Source of the DNA: Lachnospiraceae bacterium UBA1766
Lineage (GTDB): Bacteria; Bacillota; Clostridia; Lachnospirales; Lachnospiraceae
Direction: 5' to 3'
NCBI GenBank assembly: GCA_002314715.1
Contig: DCGY01000071.1
Span: 1-18,734, forward strand
DNA length: 18,734 bases
In this document: piece by piece, positions 5,022 to 13,438 of the stretch
How the letters are laid out: every line of letters starts with the position of its first letter
How positions within the stretch are numbered: the stretch's first letter is position 1
Program-made: the position numbers and the translations under genes
Notes under the pieces: generated by a model
Database searches by the model: none
What the model was told of the DNA's origin: nothing
Seen by the model: only the letters and a program-made list of their open reading frames with translations

Positions 5022-7022
5022 ATGCAAAAGGAACAAGGAATTTTCAAACTTCATAGTGATTATCAGCCTACCGGTGACCAGCCTCAGGCGATTAAAGATT
5101 TGGTGGAGGGCTTCAAGGAGGGCAATCAGTTTCAAACTCTTTTGGGTGTAACCGGTTCCGGTAAGACCTTTACCATGGCCAACGTGATTGCACAGTTGAA
5201 TAAGCCGACTTTGGTCATCGCCCACAATAAGACATTGGCCGGTCAGTTATATAGCGAGTTTAAAGAATTTTTCCCGGAAAATGCGGTAGAATATTTTGTA
5301 TCCTACTACGATTATTATCAGCCGGAGGCGTATGTGCCCCAGTCGGACACCTATATTGCCAAGGATTCCTCCATCAATGAGGAAATCGATAAGCTTCGAC
5401 TTTCCGCCACGGCTTCTCTGACGGAGAGGCGGGATGTGGTGGTAATCGCCAGCGTGTCCTGTATTTATGGTCTGGGTAGTCCGGACGAATATCAGGACAT
5501 GACGGTATCCCTTCGAGAGGGGATGGCCATTGACAGAGATACCCTTCTTCGAAATCTGGTAAATATTCAGTACACGCGGAATGATTTGGACCTGGACCGT
5601 TGCTGTTTCCGTGTGAAGGGCGACGTGGTGGAGATTAATCCTGCCATTGGTGGGGATTATATTATCCGTGTGGAGTTTTTCGGAGATGAAATCGACCGGA
5701 TTTCTCAGGTGGACCCGGTTTCCGGCCGTGTACATGCTACCCTAAGTCATGTGATTATTTTCCCGGCTTCCCATTATGTGGTTTCCCAGGACAAAATTAA
5801 GGTAGCCTGCGACAACATTGAGAAGGAACTGGAGGAGCAGGTAAAGTATTTCAAGGGAGAGGACAAGCTGATTGAAGCGCAGCGAATCGCGGAGCGTACC
5901 AACTTTGATATCGAAATGCTTCGAGAAGCGGGTTTTTGTTCCGGTATCGAGAATTATTCCAGACATCTGGTGGGCAGCAATCCGGGAGAGCCGCCGATGA
6001 CGCTTTTGGATTTCTTCCCGGATGATTTTTTGATTATTGTGGATGAGTCTCATATGACGATTCCTCAGATTCGCGGCATGTATGCGGGAGACCGTTCCCG
6101 TAAGACTACGCTGGTGGACTATGGCTTCCGACTGCCTTCTGCCTTGGATAATCGTCCCTTGAATTTCAGCGAGTTTGAGACCCATATCGATCAGATGATG
6201 TTTGTATCCGCTACGCCTTCCGATTATGAGGCGCAACATGAGATTTTGCGTACCGAGCAGATTATTCGACCTACCGGACTGTTGGATCCGCAGGTGGAGG
6301 TTCGACCGGTAGAGGGCCAGATTGATGACCTGATCGGTGAGGTCAATAAAGAAACGGCCAAGCATAATAAGATTCTGATTACGACTCTGACCAAGCGAAT
6401 GGCGGAGGATTTGACTAATTACATGAAGGATGTGGGCATTCGCGTGAAATACCTGCATTCCGATATTGATACCTTAGAGCGTGCGGAGATTATCCGTGAC
6501 ATGCGATTGGATGTGTTTGATGTGCTGGTAGGTATTAACCTTCTGCGAGAGGGCTTGGATATCCCGGAGATTTCGCTGGTAGCGATTCTGGATGCGGATA
6601 AGGAGGGCTTCCTTCGAAGCAGCACCTCCCTGATTCAGACCATCGGTCGTGCGGCCCGAAATGCGGAAGGCCATGTTATTATGTATGCGGATGTGATTAC
6701 GGATTCCATGCGAATTGCACTGGACGAAACCGGCAGACGTCGTGAGATTCAGCAGAAATACAATGAGGCCAATGGTATTACGCCCCAGACGATTCAGAAG
6801 GCAGTTCGCGAGTTAATCACCATTTCCAAGGTGGTTGCCAAGGAAGAGGCTCGTTTCGAGAAGGATCCGGAGTCCATGAACCGAAAGGAATTGGAGAAGG
6901 TTATTGCCGAGGTGCAAAAGAAGATGCAGAAGGCGGCTGCGGATTTGAATTTCGAAGCCGCGGCAGAGCTTCGTGACAAGATGATTGAACTGAAGACCCA
7001 TTTAAGAGACTTGAAGGAATAG
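5022..7022 (+). CDS. uvrB: UvrABC system protein B (excinuclease ABC subunit UvrB)
   Basis: A 666-residue DNA helicase-like subunit of nucleotide excision repair. UvrA loads it on damaged DNA, and it then recruits UvrC. Seen in order: Walker A GVTGSGKT (42-49); the beta-hairpin that probes damage (YYDYYQPEAYVP, 95-106); the Walker B-type DESH box (341-344); helicase motifs V and VI (GINLLREGLDIPE, QTIGRAARN); and a C-terminal UVR domain that binds UvrC (about 628-662, NFEAAAELRDKM). Length is normal for the family. The ATG at 5022 is preferred over the GTG at 5010 because AGGTGAG (5008-5014) lies 7 bases before it. It precedes a NUDIX gene and uvrA on the same strand without terminators, so co-transcription is likely. 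Confidence 0.98.
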   Translation: MQKEQGIFKLHSDYQPTGDQPQAIKDLVEGFKEGNQFQTLLGVTGSGKTFTMANVIAQLNKPTLVIAHNKTLAGQLYSEFKEFFPENAVEYFVSYYDYYQPEAYVPQSDTYIAKDSSINEEIDKLRLSATASLTERRDVVVIASVSCIYGLGSPDEYQDMTVSLREGMAIDRDTLLRNLVNIQYTRNDLDLDRCCFRVKGDVVEINPAIGGDYIIRVEFFGDEIDRISQVDPVSGRVHATLSHVIIFPASHYVVSQDKIKVACDNIEKELEEQVKYFKGEDKLIEAQRIAERTNFDIEMLREAGFCSGIENYSRHLVGSNPGEPPMTLLDFFPDDFLIIVDESHMTIPQIRGMYAGDRSRKTTLVDYGFRLPSALDNRPLNFSEFETHIDQMMFVSATPSDYEAQHEILRTEQIIRPTGLLDPQVEVRPVEGQIDDLIGEVNKETAKHNKILITTLTKRMAEDLTNYMKDVGIRVKYLHSDIDTLERAEIIRDMRLDVFDVLVGINLLREGLDIPEISLVAILDADKEGFLRSSTSLIQTIGRAARNAEGHVIMYADVITDSMRIALDETGRRREIQQKYNEANGITPQTIQKAVRELITISKVVAKEEARFEKDPESMNRKELEKVIAEVQKKMQKAAADLNFEAAAELRDKMIELKTHLRDLKE

Positions 7023-7071
7023 CATTGTTCGAAAGTTATCATAGTTTGGCAATGTGAAAGGTGAAAATACA

Positions 7072-7575
7072 ATGGAAATTTGGGATGCATATTTGGAAAA
7101 CGGTGCGTTGGCCGGCCGGGATTTGATTCGTGGACAGGAGATTCCCCAGGGCCTGTTTCATTTGGTGTGCGAGGTGCTGGTAAGACACAGGGACGGCAGC
7201 TACCTGTTGATGCAAAGGGATTTCGGGAAGGAAACCCATCCCGGCGAATGGGAGGCGTCCGCAGGCGGTTCGGCGGTTAAGGGAGAAGATACCCTTTCCT
7301 GTGTACATCGCGAACTTTTGGAGGAAACCGGAATTGTATCGGATCGGATTACCTATCTGTGCAGAGAGGTTTACAAGGAAAAGTGCACCATATATGATGT
7401 GTATCTGTGTGAAACGGATTGTGGGAAGGATTCCGTCACGTTGCAGGCCGGTGAAACCATAGCCTATAAGTGGATTCCGGAGGAAGCATTTATTCGTTTT
7501 GTAAACACGGAGATGTTAAAGGGACCCAAGCGCAGATTTACCCCTTATTTTCGGGAAATCGGATATATACAGTAA
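7072..7575 (+). CDS. NUDIX hydrolase
   Basis: A 167-residue enzyme predicted to hydrolyse a nucleoside diphosphate linked to another moiety, with Mg2+ as cofactor. The complete NUDIX box G-x5-E-x7-RE-U-x-EE-x-G-U is at residues 66-88 (G66, E72, R80 E81, E84 E85, G87). The N-terminal EIWDAYLENGALAGRDLIRGQEIPQGLFH and the GEWEASAGGS stretch resemble the broad Idi-like NUDIX subgroup common in Clostridia, so the substrate cannot be fixed. The ATG at 7072, with AAAGGTG 8 bases upstream, is preferred to a GTG at 7054. It sits between uvrB (49 bases before) and uvrA (33 bases after). A role in clearing damaged nucleotides alongside excision repair is plausible but inferred from position only. Confidence 0.92.
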   Translation: MEIWDAYLENGALAGRDLIRGQEIPQGLFHLVCEVLVRHRDGSYLLMQRDFGKETHPGEWEASAGGSAVKGEDTLSCVHRELLEETGIVSDRITYLCREVYKEKCTIYDVYLCETDCGKDSVTLQAGETIAYKWIPEEAFIRFVNTEMLKGPKRRFTPYFREIGYIQ

Positions 7576-7608
7576 AAGATTTGTATGGAATAGAATGAGA
7601 GAGTTAAA

Positions 7609-10482
7609 ATGAGTGAAAATGTGAAAATTCTGCCGAAGAAGCAGGCAGGTGGGTATATACGAATTCGTGGAGCCAGCGAGCATAATTTAAAGAATATCAG
7701 CCTGGATATTCCCCGTGATCAGCTGGTGGTTTTGACCGGTATGTCCGGTTCGGGTAAGTCTTCTTTGGCTTTTGATACGATTTATGCGGAGGGACAACGT
7801 CGATATATGGAGTCCCTGTCCTCCTATGCGAGACAGTTTTTGGGCCAGATGGAAAAACCCAATGTGGAGAGTATCGAGGGTCTTTCCCCTGCGATTTCCA
7901 TCGACCAGAAGTCTACGAACCGAAATCCCCGTTCTACCGTGGGTACGGTTACGGAGATTTATGATTATTTCCGTTTGTTATATGCCAGAATCGGTATTCC
8001 CCATTGTCCGGAGTGTGGCCGTGTGATTGCCAAGCAGACGGTAGATCAGATGGTGGATCAGGTGATGGAATTACCGGAGGGTACCAAAATCCAGCTTCTG
8101 GCGCCGGTGGTTCGCGGACGTAAGGGTCAGCATGAGAAGGTTTTGGAGAGGGCCGGCAAGAGCGGATATGTAAGAGCCCGCATCGATGGCAATTTATATG
8201 AGCTGACCGAAGAAATCAAACTGGATAAAAATGTGAAGCACAATATCGAAATCGTAGTGGATCGATTGGTGGTAAAGGAAGGAATTGAACGTCGTCTGGC
8301 GGATTCCATTGAAAATGTACTGGATTTGGCGGATGGTCTTTTAGTAGTGGATGTCATCGGTGGGGAACCTATGAATTTCAGCCAGAGCTTTGCCTGTCCG
8401 GACTGTGGCGTCAGCATTAATGAGGTAGAGCCTCGCAGCTTCTCCTTCAACAATCCTTTCGGTGCCTGTCCCACTTGTTTCGGTTTGGGATACAAGATGG
8501 AATTTGAGCCCCAGCTTATGATCCCCAATCCTAAGCTTTCCCTGAATCAGGGAGCGATTGTGGTTATGGGATGGCAGTCCTCAAATGTAGCGGGAAGCTT
8601 CACCAATGCCCTGTTAAATGCTTTGGCAAAGGCCTATAAATTTAGTATGGATACGCCTTTCGAGGAGTATCCGGACAAAATAAAAAATATCATTCTCCAC
8701 GGCACAGACGGCAGAGAGGTCATTGTACCTTACGAGAGTCAGCGAGGCAAGGGAGAATACCCGGTTGCTTTTGAGGGACTGATTCGCAATGTAGAGAGAA
8801 AGTACCGGGAGACCGCATCGGAGATTACCAAGGCGGAATATGAGTCCTATATGCGTTTCACTCCCTGTAAAGAATGTAATGGTATGCGTCTGAAGAGAGA
8901 ATCTCTGGCAGTTACGGTGTGCGACAAGAATATTTACGAAGTTACCAATATGTCGGTGCTGAAGATGTATGAATTCCTGGAGGGCATGCATCTTACCAAT
9001 CAGCAGCAGTTAATCGGTAATCAGATTTTGAGGGAAATCAAGTCCCGAGTAGGATTTTTGATTAATGTGGGACTGGACTATTTGTCCCTGGCACGTGCTA
9101 CCGCAACACTTTCCGGCGGTGAGGCTCAACGTATTCGACTGGCCACACAGATTGGTTCCGGACTGGTAGGGGTATGTTATATTTTGGATGAGCCCAGTAT
9201 CGGTTTGCATCAAAGAGACAATGATAAGCTGTTAAATACCTTAAAAAGTTTGCGTGATTTGGGAAATACCTTAATTGTGGTAGAGCATGATGAGGATACC
9301 ATGCTGGCGGCAGATTATATTGTGGATATCGGGCCGGGTGCGGGCATTCACGGTGGAGAAGTGATTGCCGCAGGTACCGCAGAGGAGATTATGCAGGTGG
9401 AGGAGTCTGTCACCGGACAGTATCTGAGCGGCAAGAAGTTTATCCCTGTACCCAAGAAACGTAGAAAGCCCAACGGCTGGATTCATGTGCTGGGGGCGCA
9501 GGAAAATAATTTAAAGAATATTGACGTGGATTTTCCCTTGGGCGTTATGACCTGTGTTACCGGTGTGTCCGGTTCCGGCAAGAGCTCATTGGTGAATGAA
9601 ATTCTGTATAAGCATCTGGCCAGAGACTTAAATCGTGCCAGAGTGATTCCCGGCAAACATAAGGATATTACCGGTTTGGAGCAGTTGGACAAGGTAATCA
9701 ATATTGATCAGTCTCCCATCGGTCGTACCCCCAGATCCAATCCGGCTACTTATACCGGTGTGTTTGATCAGATTCGCGATTTGTTTGCTTCTACGGTGGA
9801 TGCCAAGACCAAGGGATACACCAAGGGCCGTTTCAGCTTTAATGTAAAGGGCGGTCGTTGTGAGGCCTGCAGCGGAGACGGTATTATTAAAATCGAGATG
9901 CATTTCCTTCCCGATGTTTATGTGCCCTGTGAGGTTTGTGGGGGAAAGCGCTACAATCGCGAAACCCTGGATGTAAAATATAAGGGCAAGAGTATTTTTG
10001 ATGTGCTGGATATGAATGTGGAGGAAGCCTTATCCTTCTTTGAGAACGTGCCTTCCATTCGCACCAAGATTCAGACCCTTTATGATGTGGGCCTGTCTTA
10101 TGTAAAGCTGGGACAGCCGTCTACCACCTTATCCGGCGGTGAAGCGCAGCGAATTAAACTGGCTACCGAGCTTTCCAAGAGAAGTACCGGCAAGACTATC
10201 TATATCCTGGACGAGCCCACTACCGGACTTCACTTTGCGGATGTTCACAAGCTGGTGGAGATTCTGCATCGTTTGGCAGACGGGGGAAATACCGTTGTGG
10301 TTATCGAACACAATTTGGATGTGATTAAAACAGCGGATTACCTGATTGATATCGGTCCCGAGGGCGGAGACAGGGGTGGTACCGTGATTGCAAAGGGCAC
10401 TCCGGAGGAAGTGATTAAGGCAAAAGCATCTTATACAGGTGCTTATGTGAAAAAATTGCTGGACAAGGCAAAAGAATCCTAA
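7609..10482 (+). CDS. uvrA: UvrABC system protein A (excinuclease ABC subunit UvrA)
   Basis: A 957-residue ATPase that finds DNA lesions and delivers UvrB. Two ABC modules are seen. The first has Walker A GMSGSGKS (44-51), a zinc module with CPECG (from about 133) and CPDCG/CPTC pairs, and signature LSGGEAQRIRLATQ (about 501). The second has Walker A GVSGSGKS (about 652), the C-terminal zinc finger CEAC...CEVCGG (about 751-777) and signature LSGGEAQRIKLA (about 841), with Walker B LDEPTTGLHFAD. Length is typical (about 940-960). The ribosome binding site is only a weak GAGAG, 33 bases after the NUDIX gene, which suggests expression in the same transcript. Its TAA stop forms part of a sigma-28-type promoter, and a terminator follows at 10531-10596. 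Confidence 0.98.
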   Translation: MSENVKILPKKQAGGYIRIRGASEHNLKNISLDIPRDQLVVLTGMSGSGKSSLAFDTIYAEGQRRYMESLSSYARQFLGQMEKPNVESIEGLSPAISIDQKSTNRNPRSTVGTVTEIYDYFRLLYARIGIPHCPECGRVIAKQTVDQMVDQVMELPEGTKIQLLAPVVRGRKGQHEKVLERAGKSGYVRARIDGNLYELTEEIKLDKNVKHNIEIVVDRLVVKEGIERRLADSIENVLDLADGLLVVDVIGGEPMNFSQSFACPDCGVSINEVEPRSFSFNNPFGACPTCFGLGYKMEFEPQLMIPNPKLSLNQGAIVVMGWQSSNVAGSFTNALLNALAKAYKFSMDTPFEEYPDKIKNIILHGTDGREVIVPYESQRGKGEYPVAFEGLIRNVERKYRETASEITKAEYESYMRFTPCKECNGMRLKRESLAVTVCDKNIYEVTNMSVLKMYEFLEGMHLTNQQQLIGNQILREIKSRVGFLINVGLDYLSLARATATLSGGEAQRIRLATQIGSGLVGVCYILDEPSIGLHQRDNDKLLNTLKSLRDLGNTLIVVEHDEDTMLAADYIVDIGPGAGIHGGEVIAAGTAEEIMQVEESVTGQYLSGKKFIPVPKKRRKPNGWIHVLGAQENNLKNIDVDFPLGVMTCVTGVSGSGKSSLVNEILYKHLARDLNRARVIPGKHKDITGLEQLDKVINIDQSPIGRTPRSNPATYTGVFDQIRDLFASTVDAKTKGYTKGRFSFNVKGGRCEACSGDGIIKIEMHFLPDVYVPCEVCGGKRYNRETLDVKYKGKSIFDVLDMNVEEALSFFENVPSIRTKIQTLYDVGLSYVKLGQPSTTLSGGEAQRIKLATELSKRSTGKTIYILDEPTTGLHFADVHKLVEILHRLADGGNTVVVIEHNLDVIKTADYLIDIGPEGGDRGGTVIAKGTPEEVIKAKASYTGAYVKKLLDKAKES

Positions 10483-10506
10483 AGTTTTTTCGGTTTTGGC
10501 CGATAA
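10480..10506 (+). promoter_or_regulatory. Sigma-28 (SigD) flagellar promoter
   Basis: TAAA (10480-10483), exactly 15 bases, then GCCGATAA (10499-10506), a near-perfect match to the SigD consensus TAAA-N15-GCCGATAT. The -35 element is the uvrA stop codon plus one base. It points at mreB-flhO-flgG-flgJ. In Bacillus subtilis the flhO-flhP genes are SigD-dependent, which supports the assignment. The terminator at 10531 lies between it and mreB. Confidence 0.75.
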
Positions 10507-10530
10507 ATAGGATACAAGGATGATTCGAAT

Positions 10531-10596
10531 ACGCAAGGATGCAAGCGGAGGCATGATTTCTCACAGATTGCACCCTTGCGTTTTTGTATTTTTTGT
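10531..10596 (+). terminator. Intrinsic terminator after uvrA
   Basis: 14-bp arms (10531-10544 and 10568-10581) with a single A-C mismatch and a 23-base loop, followed by TTTTTGTATTTTTT. It ends the repair operon, but it also lies about 20 bases downstream of the start expected from the sigma-28 promoter. Confidence 0.8.
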
Positions 10597-10648
10597 TAAG
10601 ACTTTCTAAATTTTTGAAAATCTACTATGAAAATAAAAAAAACTCGGT

Positions 10649-10654
10649 TATAAT
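10649..10654 (+). promoter_or_regulatory. -10 box upstream of mreB
   Basis: A perfect TATAAT 71 bases before the mreB start. No good -35 is seen at 16-18 bases; the upstream stretch is A-rich (eight A in a row near 10634-10642), which may serve as an UP-like element. It would allow sigma-A expression of mreB independently of the motility promoter. Confidence 0.4.
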
Positions 10655-10725
10655 ATTCAATGTATGACTAAAAATATGCTTATTGATCATAGAGAATGTT
10701 TCAAACTCTTGAAAGGAGTAACAAA

Positions 10726-11715
10726 ATGCAGTGTACAGACATTGGAATTGACCTTGGTACTGCCAGTATTCTGGTTTACATCAGAGGAAAGGGTGTTGTG
10801 TTAAAAGAGCCTTCCGTAGTAGCTTTTGACCGTGACACCAATAAGATAAAAGCAATCGGTGAGGATGCAAGATTGATGCTGGGACGTACTCCCGGCAACA
10901 TTGTAGCCGTAAGACCCCTTCGTCAGGGCGTTATTTCCGACTATACCGTTACCGAGAAGATGATGAAGTATTTCATCCAGAAAGCAATCGGTAAGCGAGT
11001 ATTCCGCAGACCCCGTATTGCTGTTTGTGTACCCAGTGGGGTAACCGAAGTTGAGAAGAAAGCAGTAGAGGATGCTACCTACCAGACCGGAGCAAAGGAG
11101 GTTTCCATTATTGAGGAGCCTATCGCTGCAGCAATCGGTGCAGGTATCGACATCTCCAAGCCTTGCGGAAATATGATTGTGGATATCGGTGGTGGTACCT
11201 CTGATATTGCCGTTATTTCTTTGGGCGGTACGGTAGTAAGTGCTTCCATCAAAATCGCAGGAGACGATTTCGATGAGGCAATTGTACGTTATATGCGTAA
11301 GAAACATAACCTTCTGATTGGTGAAAGAACCGCAGAAGATATTAAGATAAAGATTGGATCTTGCTATAAGAGACCTGAAGTGGATTATATGGATGTAAGA
11401 GGACGTAACCTGGTTACCGGTTTGCCAAAGACCGTAACCGTTTCTTCCGAAGAGACCGAGGAAGCACTTCGCGAGACCACTGCACAGATTGTGGAGACCA
11501 TTCACAGCGTTTTGGAGAAAACACCTCCGGAACTTGCAGCGGATATTGCAGACAGAGGAATCGTTCTTACCGGTGGTGGAAGCTTGCTTCGTGGTTTGGA
11601 AGAACTGATTTATTCCAGAACCGGAATCAATACCATGACCGCGGAAGATCCTATGACCGCAGTAGCAATCGGTACCGGTAAGTACGTAGAGTTCTTATCC
11701 GGATATACAGAGTAA
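10726..11715 (+). CDS. mreB: Rod shape-determining protein MreB/Mbl (bacterial actin)
   Basis: A 329-residue actin-fold ATPase that forms membrane-associated filaments guiding lateral cell-wall synthesis. Visible motifs: phosphate-1 IGIDLGTAS (6-14), the connecting region VCVPSGVTEVEKKAVEDA (100-117), EEPIAAAIGAGI (130-141), phosphate-2 IVDIGGGTSDIAV (151-163) and the adenosine motif IVLTGGGSLLRGL. The start is ATG 10726 with AAAGGAG 7 bases upstream; the frame continues to 10696 without a ribosome binding site. The next genes are two flagellar rod genes and a rod-binding protein, the same order as mbl-flhO-flhP in Bacillus subtilis, so this is probably the Mbl-type paralogue rather than the MreBCD-linked copy. 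It may be read from its own -10 and by read-through from the sigma-28 promoter. Confidence 0.94.
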   Translation: MQCTDIGIDLGTASILVYIRGKGVVLKEPSVVAFDRDTNKIKAIGEDARLMLGRTPGNIVAVRPLRQGVISDYTVTEKMMKYFIQKAIGKRVFRRPRIAVCVPSGVTEVEKKAVEDATYQTGAKEVSIIEEPIAAAIGAGIDISKPCGNMIVDIGGGTSDIAVISLGGTVVSASIKIAGDDFDEAIVRYMRKKHNLLIGERTAEDIKIKIGSCYKRPEVDYMDVRGRNLVTGLPKTVTVSSEETEEALRETTAQIVETIHSVLEKTPPELAADIADRGIVLTGGGSLLRGLEELIYSRTGINTMTAEDPMTAVAIGTGKYVEFLSGYTE

Positions 11716-11770
11716 TCAGAAAACACAGGAAACAAAAGGCAGATTCATCGGACCGGAAAGAGGTGGCACT

Positions 11771-12550
11771 ATGCTGAAAGGCTTATACGTAGCACATATG
11801 GGTATGGTTAACGAACAGCGCAGAATGGATATTCTGACCAATAATCTTGCCAATGTTTCCACAGTAGGATACAAGAAAGAAGGCTCTACCAGCCAGGCTT
11901 TCGCAGATATCCTGAGTATTAAAATAAAGGATGCTTCCGTGGGTGAAATGAATGCCCAGGGAGTGGGCATCGTAAATCCCGGTGTAGTAATCGGTGAAAA
12001 TTATACCGATTTTTCTCAGGGATCCTTCCGAATTACCGATAATACTTATGACCTGGCTTTGTCCGGTGACGGTTTCTTTGCCATTGAGTTCACCAACAAA
12101 TCAGGAGATACCTCCATCAAATATACCCGTGCCGGCCAGTTTACCCTAAACAAAGAAGGATATCTGGTAAACCAGGACGGAGATTATGTGCTGGATGTAA
12201 ATGATCAGAGAATTAAAATCGATCCGTTAAAGGATACGGCGATTACAAAGTCCGGAAATATTGAACAGGACGGAAAGGTTCTGGCTCAGATTCAGGTGGC
12301 AGATTTCGAGAACTACGATTATTTGGAGAAGTACGGAGAGACCTATTACCAGACCATTGACGGAGCAACCAAGAAAGAATCTACCGCAGAGGTACATTCC
12401 GGATGCTTAGAGATGGCCAATGTACAAACCGTTTCCGAGATGGTCAATCTGATCAGTGTTACCAGAGCATATGAAAGTAATCAGAAGATTATTCAGACCT
12501 ATGATGAGTCTTTGGGAATTGCCGTTTCCCAGCTTGGTAAGTTGCAGTAA
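11771..12550 (+). CDS. flhO: Flagellar basal-body rod protein, FlgF/FlgG family (FlhO-like)
   Basis: A 259-residue axial protein of the flagellar rod, exported by the flagellar type III apparatus and assembled outside the membrane. The N-terminal rod signature (MDILTNNLANVSTVGYKK, about residues 19-36) and the C-terminal coiled-coil hallmark (LEMANVQTVSEMVNLISVTRAYESNQKIIQTYDE) are both intact, with the Gly/Asp-rich DGFFAIE and GDYVLD middle domain between. GAGGTGG lies directly upstream of ATG 11771, 55 bases after mreB. It is a paralogue of the next gene, with which it shares both terminal motifs. By order it matches FlhO; FlgF or a proximal-rod FlgG are alternative names. There is no signal peptide, as expected for this export route. 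Confidence 0.92.
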   Translation: MLKGLYVAHMGMVNEQRRMDILTNNLANVSTVGYKKEGSTSQAFADILSIKIKDASVGEMNAQGVGIVNPGVVIGENYTDFSQGSFRITDNTYDLALSGDGFFAIEFTNKSGDTSIKYTRAGQFTLNKEGYLVNQDGDYVLDVNDQRIKIDPLKDTAITKSGNIEQDGKVLAQIQVADFENYDYLEKYGETYYQTIDGATKKESTAEVHSGCLEMANVQTVSEMVNLISVTRAYESNQKIIQTYDESLGIAVSQLGKLQ

Positions 12551-12571
12551 TTCAGAAGGTGAGGTAAAAGT

Positions 12572-13387
12572 ATGGTACGTAGTTTATGGACAGCAGCAAC
12601 CGGCATGATTGCGCAGCAGGTGAATGTAGACACCATTGCCAACAATCTTGCCAATGTAAATACAGACGGATACAAGACCCAGACCAATGAGTTTAAGAGT
12701 CTTTTGTATCAGACAATTCAGACCAAAACCACCTCCAAAAACGGGGATGAAAAGCCCGGCGGAGTACAGGTAGGACTTGGTGTGCGAAATTCCGCCATTA
12801 CCACCAACTTTAAAACAGGAAGCTTCCTTGCTTCCGAAAGCGATACCGCTTTTGCCTTGGATGGTCGCGGATTTTTCGGCGTGAAGGGTGAGGACGGAGA
12901 AATCTATTACACAAAAAACGGTAATTTCCAGTTCACTTTGGGTGATACGGGAAATATGTTATCCACCTCCGAGGGACTTCCGGTAGTGGATACCGAAGGA
13001 AATGCCATTATTCTGGACAAGAAGTATGTGCTCAGTGAAATTACGGTTACCAAGAATGGTGAGCTTTGCTATCCGGATGAACAGAACAATCCCCAGTCCA
13101 TCGGAATTACAATGGGTGTGTTCCAGTTCAACAATCCCAACGGTTTGGAGAAATTAGGTTCCAGCCTTTATAAGCAGACCGTTGCCAGCGGTGAAGTAAT
13201 CAATGAAGCAACCAATACGGATGTACAGAAGACCAATGTGGTACAGGGCTTTTTGGAAGGCTCCAATGTACAGGTGGTAGATGAAATGGTAAACATGATT
13301 GTAGCCCAGAGAGCCTATGAGTTAAACTCCAAGGCAATCACCGCATCCGATGAAATGTTGCAGCAGGCGAACAATTTAAGAAGATAG
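12572..13387 (+). CDS. flgG: Flagellar distal rod protein FlgG (FlhP-like)
   Basis: A 271-residue rod protein that forms the flagellar drive shaft with its neighbour. It begins MVRSLWTAATGMIAQQ, the classic FlgG start, followed by NNLANVNTDGYKTQ (about 24-37). The C-terminus carries LEGSNVQVVDEMVNMIVAQRAYELNSKAITASDEMLQ, nearly the family consensus. The start has GAAGGTGAGG 7 bases before the ATG, 21 bases after the previous stop. In the middle there is a DGRGFFGVKGEDGEIYYTKNGNF hook-type domain. Length is typical (about 260-275). Confidence 0.94.
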   Translation: MVRSLWTAATGMIAQQVNVDTIANNLANVNTDGYKTQTNEFKSLLYQTIQTKTTSKNGDEKPGGVQVGLGVRNSAITTNFKTGSFLASESDTAFALDGRGFFGVKGEDGEIYYTKNGNFQFTLGDTGNMLSTSEGLPVVDTEGNAIILDKKYVLSEITVTKNGELCYPDEQNNPQSIGITMGVFQFNNPNGLEKLGSSLYKQTVASGEVINEATNTDVQKTNVVQGFLEGSNVQVVDEMVNMIVAQRAYELNSKAITASDEMLQQANNLRR

Positions 13388-13438
13388 TTTTTGCTTTAAA
13401 GCAGGTATGTGGGGGTATTTTCAGAAGGAGGCTTTGAT

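Noticed and set aside
5742..6458. 238-aa antisense frame inside uvrB
   Set aside because: It is a shadow of a highly conserved coding region; the sense frame carries all UvrB motifs, and there is no independent start signal.
10520..10611. Short open frame (about 30 codons) across the putative sigma-28 transcript
   Set aside because: It spans the terminator hairpin and T run and lacks a properly spaced ribosome binding site. The segment is better explained as a terminator or structured RNA.
10801..11505. 234-aa antisense frame inside mreB
   Set aside because: Shadow frame opposite the conserved actin-fold gene, with Cys/Asn/His-rich composition.
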